From Lactarius indigo (Eukaryota; Basidiomycota; Agaricomycetes; Russulales; Russulaceae): a stretch of 64,000 nt of DNA. The stretch lies in assembly GCA_025766275.1 (NCBI GenBank), contig JAFKAC010000023.1, positions 186,001-250,000 of the forward strand, read 5' to 3'. Positions 59,981-64,000 of this stretch are shown piece by piece. The notes under the pieces were generated by a model. That model saw only the letters and a list, made by a program, of their open reading frames with translations. It was not told the DNA's origin and did no database searches. Both the position numbers and the translations under genes were made by a program. Position 1 is the stretch's first letter. Every line of letters begins with the position of its first letter.

Positions 59981-61340
59981 ATGGTGACGCTATGCACGAC
60001 TGTCAGTACACTCAATCATGAGGTTCTACTCGATATCTTTGATTGGTACCGACTCTACAATACCACCGACGAGGATCAAACATGGAATCTAGAACGCTGG
60101 TGGTACAAACCCATCCACGTTTGCCAGAAGTGGCGCCACCTTATCCTTTCATCGCCAAACCGCTTGGACCTACATCTCGTCTGCACGCATGGTATCCCTG
60201 TCGAAGCCATGCTCTCAGCATTCTCCACCCCTACCTCTTATAATCAACTACCCTGGATTTACAGGTAAAACATCTGCTGCGGATGAGGAGAGCGCTCTTT
60301 TTGCGCTCCAGCAGCGTGAGCGTGTACGTCGTATTCACATCGTGGCACCGACTGCGATTATGCGCAACCTATTCAAAGCCATAGACGACGAGTTGCCAAT
60401 CCTGGAAAGGCTGGCCCTCCACTCGCAAACGGAAAGTCGGACAGGCTTGGCGCTTCCAGAGAAGTTGCGAGCACCGCTTCTGCGCGACCTCACGCTATCC
60501 AACATCGCTATTCCAATCCAATCTCCGCTACTCAGACAAGCCGAGGACCTCATCACGCTCAGACTTCGGAACGTCCCGGCTTCCCCGGAGTTCCACCCAG
60601 CGCACCTAGTCGCACAACTCTCCGGCATGTCCCGTCTTGAAATCTTGAAGATCCATTTTAACGCAGCCATTCCTAACCATGAGGTCGAGCGGAGACTCTG
60701 GAGTGTCCCTCAGCCGGCACAAATCACTCTTCCCAGCCTCAAAGCACTTGCCTTCCGCGGTGGCAGTGCCTATTTGGAGGGGATCCTGGCTCGGCTCAGC
60801 GCGCCGCTCCTCTCAACACTCAACATTGAATTCTTCAACCAACTCACTTTCCACCTCAGTCACCTGCTACAGTTCGCCCGCACAACCGGCGAGTTCAGGT
60901 CCCGCTCCGCAGAGTTGCATTTCGAGAAAGACTTCATCTCCGTGACCGTGGGCTCGCGTCCCGAACGCACGGGCAAGTATCCATTCCTTGTGCAAGTGAG
61001 GTGCCAGCCGCTCAACTGGCAGGCTACATGCGCCGCGCAGATCTGCCTCGCGCTCGAGCCGCTACTTGAAGGAGTGGACAACCTCACCTTTGGATTTCAC
61101 AGGGACAGCCTTGCATCGCGGCAGGACGAAATAGACAACGCACAGTGGCACGGACTCCTCCGGGCGTTCGGTAGTGTGAAGAGCCTTCAGCTCACCGGCG
61201 AGCTCGTAAAGGATCTCTTTCGTCTTCTGCAGCGCAGTGAGGGAGAGCTCCCCTCAGTGCTACTTCTGGGGCTGCAGGAGCTAGAGCCAGTGTCTACCGG
61301 ATGGGGATTCCAATCGTATGCCAAGATCCTGTTTATTTAA
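59981..61340 (+). pseudogene. F-box-like protein, copy B (one frame break)
   Basis: Seen: start 59981; LNHEVLLDIFDWYRLYNT, WNLERWWYKPIHVCQKWRHL and SSPNRLDLHLVCTHGIPV match the F-box region of the gene at 30925-32505. One extra base near 60213 shifts the frame; the following 375 codons are open (SPPLPLIINYPGF, LRAPLLRDLTLSNI, GGSAYLEGILARLSAPLLST) and parallel the paralogue, though the C-terminus is shorter. Known role: putative substrate adaptor of SCF ligases. If the extra base is an error, the gene is functional. Confidence 0.82.
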
Positions 61341-61408
61341 ATGAACAAAACTTGTTCTTACCTCGTCCAACTATAAACAGGTTCCCACTTCGCTCTCCGA
61401 CCACAATC

Positions 61409-62527
61409 ACGGCTTACTGTGACCGATGTGATCGGTGGTTTTTGCACGATCGTGCCCTCGAGCAGCACAAGAAGAATTCCAACTCTCATTGGGCCTGCGA
61501 TCACTGCGACCTCGACTTTGGGAGTTATGACGCACTGAGGCAGCACTACGTACTGAGCTCAGATCACCACTACTGCATGGAGTGCGACCGGCACTTCAAA
61601 TTCGAGGAGTCAAGAATGCAACATATGAGCGACAAGCATTGGCATTGCAGGACGCACGATCAGGTCAGTGGTCCTCACTACTAGATACCTTGTCGAGACT
61701 TATTTGGCATCTGTGACGTCTAGGTCTTCAAGTCTGAGCAAGGTCTCCATTCGCACTACAAACAAAAGTCAGATCACCACTACTGCTTCGAGTGCGAAGA
61801 GGACTTCGATGATGAAGATGAATTGTGGGATCACTTAGTTGAGGATCATAACGCTTGCAGGGACTGTCACGAAGTCAGTCGTCTCTTCACACTTTCTACT
61901 GTGCGGTACTGAGAAATGAAGTTCAGTTATTCGACGACCATTGGGAACTCCAGAGGCACGACAAAGAGGTGCACCTCCACTGCACAGAATGTGACAGGAG
62001 TTTCCAGAGCGAAAGCAACCTCTGGCACCACTTGAACTCCAAGTTGCACCGGCCGAGTTACCGTGTTGTGCCCCGGCCCGAGATGCAACAGGTCGTTTGG
62101 ATCTGCTGCAGCGCGCGCGCAACACATTGAGTCTGGCGGCTGCCGGTCAGGCATGACGCGTGAGCAGCTCAACCGCCTTGTCGTGCGGGCGGAGAGGAAC
62201 AATTACATCACGAACCCGCGCGGGCGGTCGGTCGGTCGCCAGGCGAGGACGAGCCGTCGATAAGCGCTTCGGCGCGTAATGGAGTACGAGTGCCTCTTGT
62301 GCCACTTCATGTCCAAGACACTCGACCGCCTCGTTTAAGACCTGAAAAGCCTGACTCACGACCAAAAGATATCCAGGTGCCCCAACCCGGACTACCGTGT
62401 CGAGTTTGTCGTGCTCAGCACTCCGACTCAGCACGTTGAGGGAGGTTCGTGTTGCGTGAGTATGTTCAGACGGGCTCAAAATGCGATCGAGAGCTCGACG
62501 AGGGATTTCAATGCGATATCCATGTAG
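61409..62527 (+). pseudogene. C2H2 zinc-finger gene, copy D (start codon lost, frameshifted)
   Basis: Seen: the conserved ATG is ACG (61409-61411), followed by AYCDRCDRWFLHDRALEQH; HHYCMECDRHFKFEESRMQH; an exon with CFECEEDFDDEDELWDH; CTECDRSFQSESNLWHH; then shifted reading after HRPSYRV, and a decayed last part (YECLLCHFMSKTLDRL region with a stop near 62336). Both introns match copy C. Likely dead. A frame open upstream of the lost start (from 61301) has no support. Confidence 0.83.
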
Positions 62528-63482
62528 GACCTGGTTGTATTAATAAATAACGCTGGAAGATAGAAAGGTGCCGGTTCATTGGCCATTGGGTGATTTCGCC
62601 TGTGTTGTAAAACACGGGCTCTAGTAACCTAAGTAACCTCTGTATTTGTACAACATATACCCACCTACGTAGGCTATAAATTTTTCGCGCCTTTGTTCTT
62701 TGAGCTCACTGTTAAACAATATCAGGAATATTCAAATCCCACTTTTCTGGGTTGTATGCTGGTCCAAGTTCGCAGTGACATCGATAGGGATTTTATGCGA
62801 GTTGGTAACCGTCGGTGTGCCTTTAGGCTACGGAAGCGAATCATGACCAAGAAAGCGCAATGACATCCGTGTCATCCCCGGGAACGAACCGACTTGGAGC
62901 GTGACTCCGAGTCGCCTCGCCTCCCCTTTGCCGTGGTTCGCAGATATGAGCAAGTGAGAACTCAACTGTCAGAGCACCATCACTAACTTACGAGGTTCAA
63001 TCGATGACTCAGGCAGGACTGTCAATTTGAAGCGAACTGGCTCTAGTCGCGGTGGTCCGGTCGTTGAGATTTAGAAGGAGCGAACCGGCAGTAGCAGGCC
63101 CAGAGAAACTGCCTGAGGTAGTTGAAAGAGCGGCCCGTGACAGATCCGAGGTTGGTAATCCTCTTCCCTTGCCCCTCCTATCTCAAATCTCGCCCTGGCT
63201 TGATCTCGGGCATCCCATTTGTGTTTCTCCCCACTCATGTCTGTCAAGCCCTCCATTACGTACTGTACATTTACGACTCGATGGACTTTGGACTTTGGAT
63301 CTCTCTCTCTCTCTCTCAAGTCCTTCTCTTCTCTGGTGTATTTCTCTCTGGAGTGCCTTATATGTCATCTTTGCTTGCTACTTTCGATCTCTGGGCTTTG
63401 ACAGGCAGCGGTCGACACCCGAGGCCGAAAAGACACCAAAAACGAACGATGAAAATAAGAGTGTAATACCGTACCAGATGGC
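62528..63482. other. Intergenic region
   Basis: 63085-63160 is the duplicated zinc-finger 3' flank. A CT repeat lies near 63299-63318. No gene recognised. Confidence 0.4.
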
Positions 63483-64000
63483 TTAGAGTCGAGCTTTTGG
63501 GTTCGGGGTGATCGCGAACCACCTAAAGAACACATTCTCGGGATCGTACTGCGCTTTAAGGCGCTGCAGACGGGCGTAATTGGGACCGAACTTGCGCACG
63601 CGTGTTCGAATCGTCGAGTGAGCGAGCGGGGGCGCGGCCTGAGGTGCCAGTAGGAGCTGTGATTTCCGCCTGGGTCTCAGAATCTGTGGGGGCAAACGAT
63701 TCATTCAGATTCTCTTCCCCTTCACGTCATAGGTGAGCCGGCTCGCTGACCAAAGTTCCCGTATCCAGAGTTGGCCTCCGTACCTGATGCCTGGGCTTCG
63801 GCCTTGGCGACGATATCCGTGAGTTCAAACGCGGCACGCTTCGCAGCTTGCGCTGCTTGAGGCGTGTTGTTGGTCCCATTTGAGTGCGCAGCCTGTCATG
63901 CTGCGATGGGAGCGGAGGTGCGCGGTGGCGTCCGCGCGCCGGGTGAGCACTGTGTGGTGTGGAATATACTCGAACAGGTACACGTGATCGACCTCGTTTC
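63483..64000 (-). CDS. FAD-linked oxidase with BBE-type C-terminus (partial)
   Basis: Seen: the last exon ends FGPNYARLQRLKAQYDPENV and FFRWFAITPN, the typical C-terminal BBE block of berberine-bridge/6-hydroxynicotine-oxidase-like flavoproteins. Upstream to the window edge there is VYLFEYIPHHTVLTRRADAT, then AHLRSHRS, KWDQ and TPQAAQAAKRAAFELTDIVA. One extra base near 63870 separates the last two, so the gene may be broken; the region 63705-63800 probably contains an intron. The flavin-binding N-terminal domain lies outside the window. Known: such enzymes oxidise alcohols or amines with covalent FAD and are often secreted. Substrate unknown. Confidence 0.7.

Overview
This window looks like a gene-rich but heavily duplicated accessory region of a basidiomycete (Agaricomycetes) nuclear genome. 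The evidence is many short spliceosomal introns of about 45-70 nt, a fungal class I sesquiterpene synthase, MBOAT 'wax synthase'-type acyltransferases, fungal F-box-like proteins, an NEDD4/Rsp5 ubiquitin ligase and a mitochondrial ribosomal protein. The genus is not decided by the sequence.

Layout. (1) 1-14.6 kb: an array of five related cytochrome P450 genes, four on the minus strand and one on the plus strand; only the third (5574-7491) splices to an uninterrupted 533-residue protein. Copies 1 and 5, with their upstream DNA, form long inverted arms around copies 2-4. (2) 15.4-18.5 kb: short elements with terminal inverted repeats, one lying between two remnants of a further P450 copy. (3) 18.9-22.6 kb: a convergent pair, an MBOAT acyltransferase (+) and a C2H2 zinc-finger gene (-), both intact. 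An inverted, decayed copy of this segment lies at 52.3-57.6 kb. (4) 23-27.6 kb: two housekeeping genes, mitochondrial uL30 and an Rsp5-type HECT ligase. (5) 27.6-32.5 kb: two poorly recognised multi-exon genes and an intact F-box-like gene. (6) 33.2-39.9 kb: a tandem duplication whose unit is the 3' end of rsp5 plus a sesquiterpene synthase; the second synthase is intact (346 residues), the first has one extra base. (7) 40-47 kb: orphan ORFs, a TA-flanked miniature transposon with perfect 24-bp inverted ends, and two more broken P450 copies. (8) 48-51.4 kb: a broken epoxide hydrolase and a degraded 5' half of rsp5. (9) 58.5-62.5 kb: two broken zinc-finger genes flanking a broken F-box gene. 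(10) The right edge carries the C-terminus of a berberine-bridge-like FAD oxidase.

Together the P450s, sesquiterpene synthases, MBOAT acyltransferases, epoxide hydrolase and FAD oxidase are the enzyme classes expected for making, oxidising and acylating a sesquiterpenoid. The intact set (one P450, one synthase, one acyltransferase) makes a minimal candidate pathway, but co-function is inference from proximity only. A striking feature is that the duplicates are disabled almost entirely by single-base insertions, while the single-copy genes are clean. This may be real decay or poor base calling in repeats.
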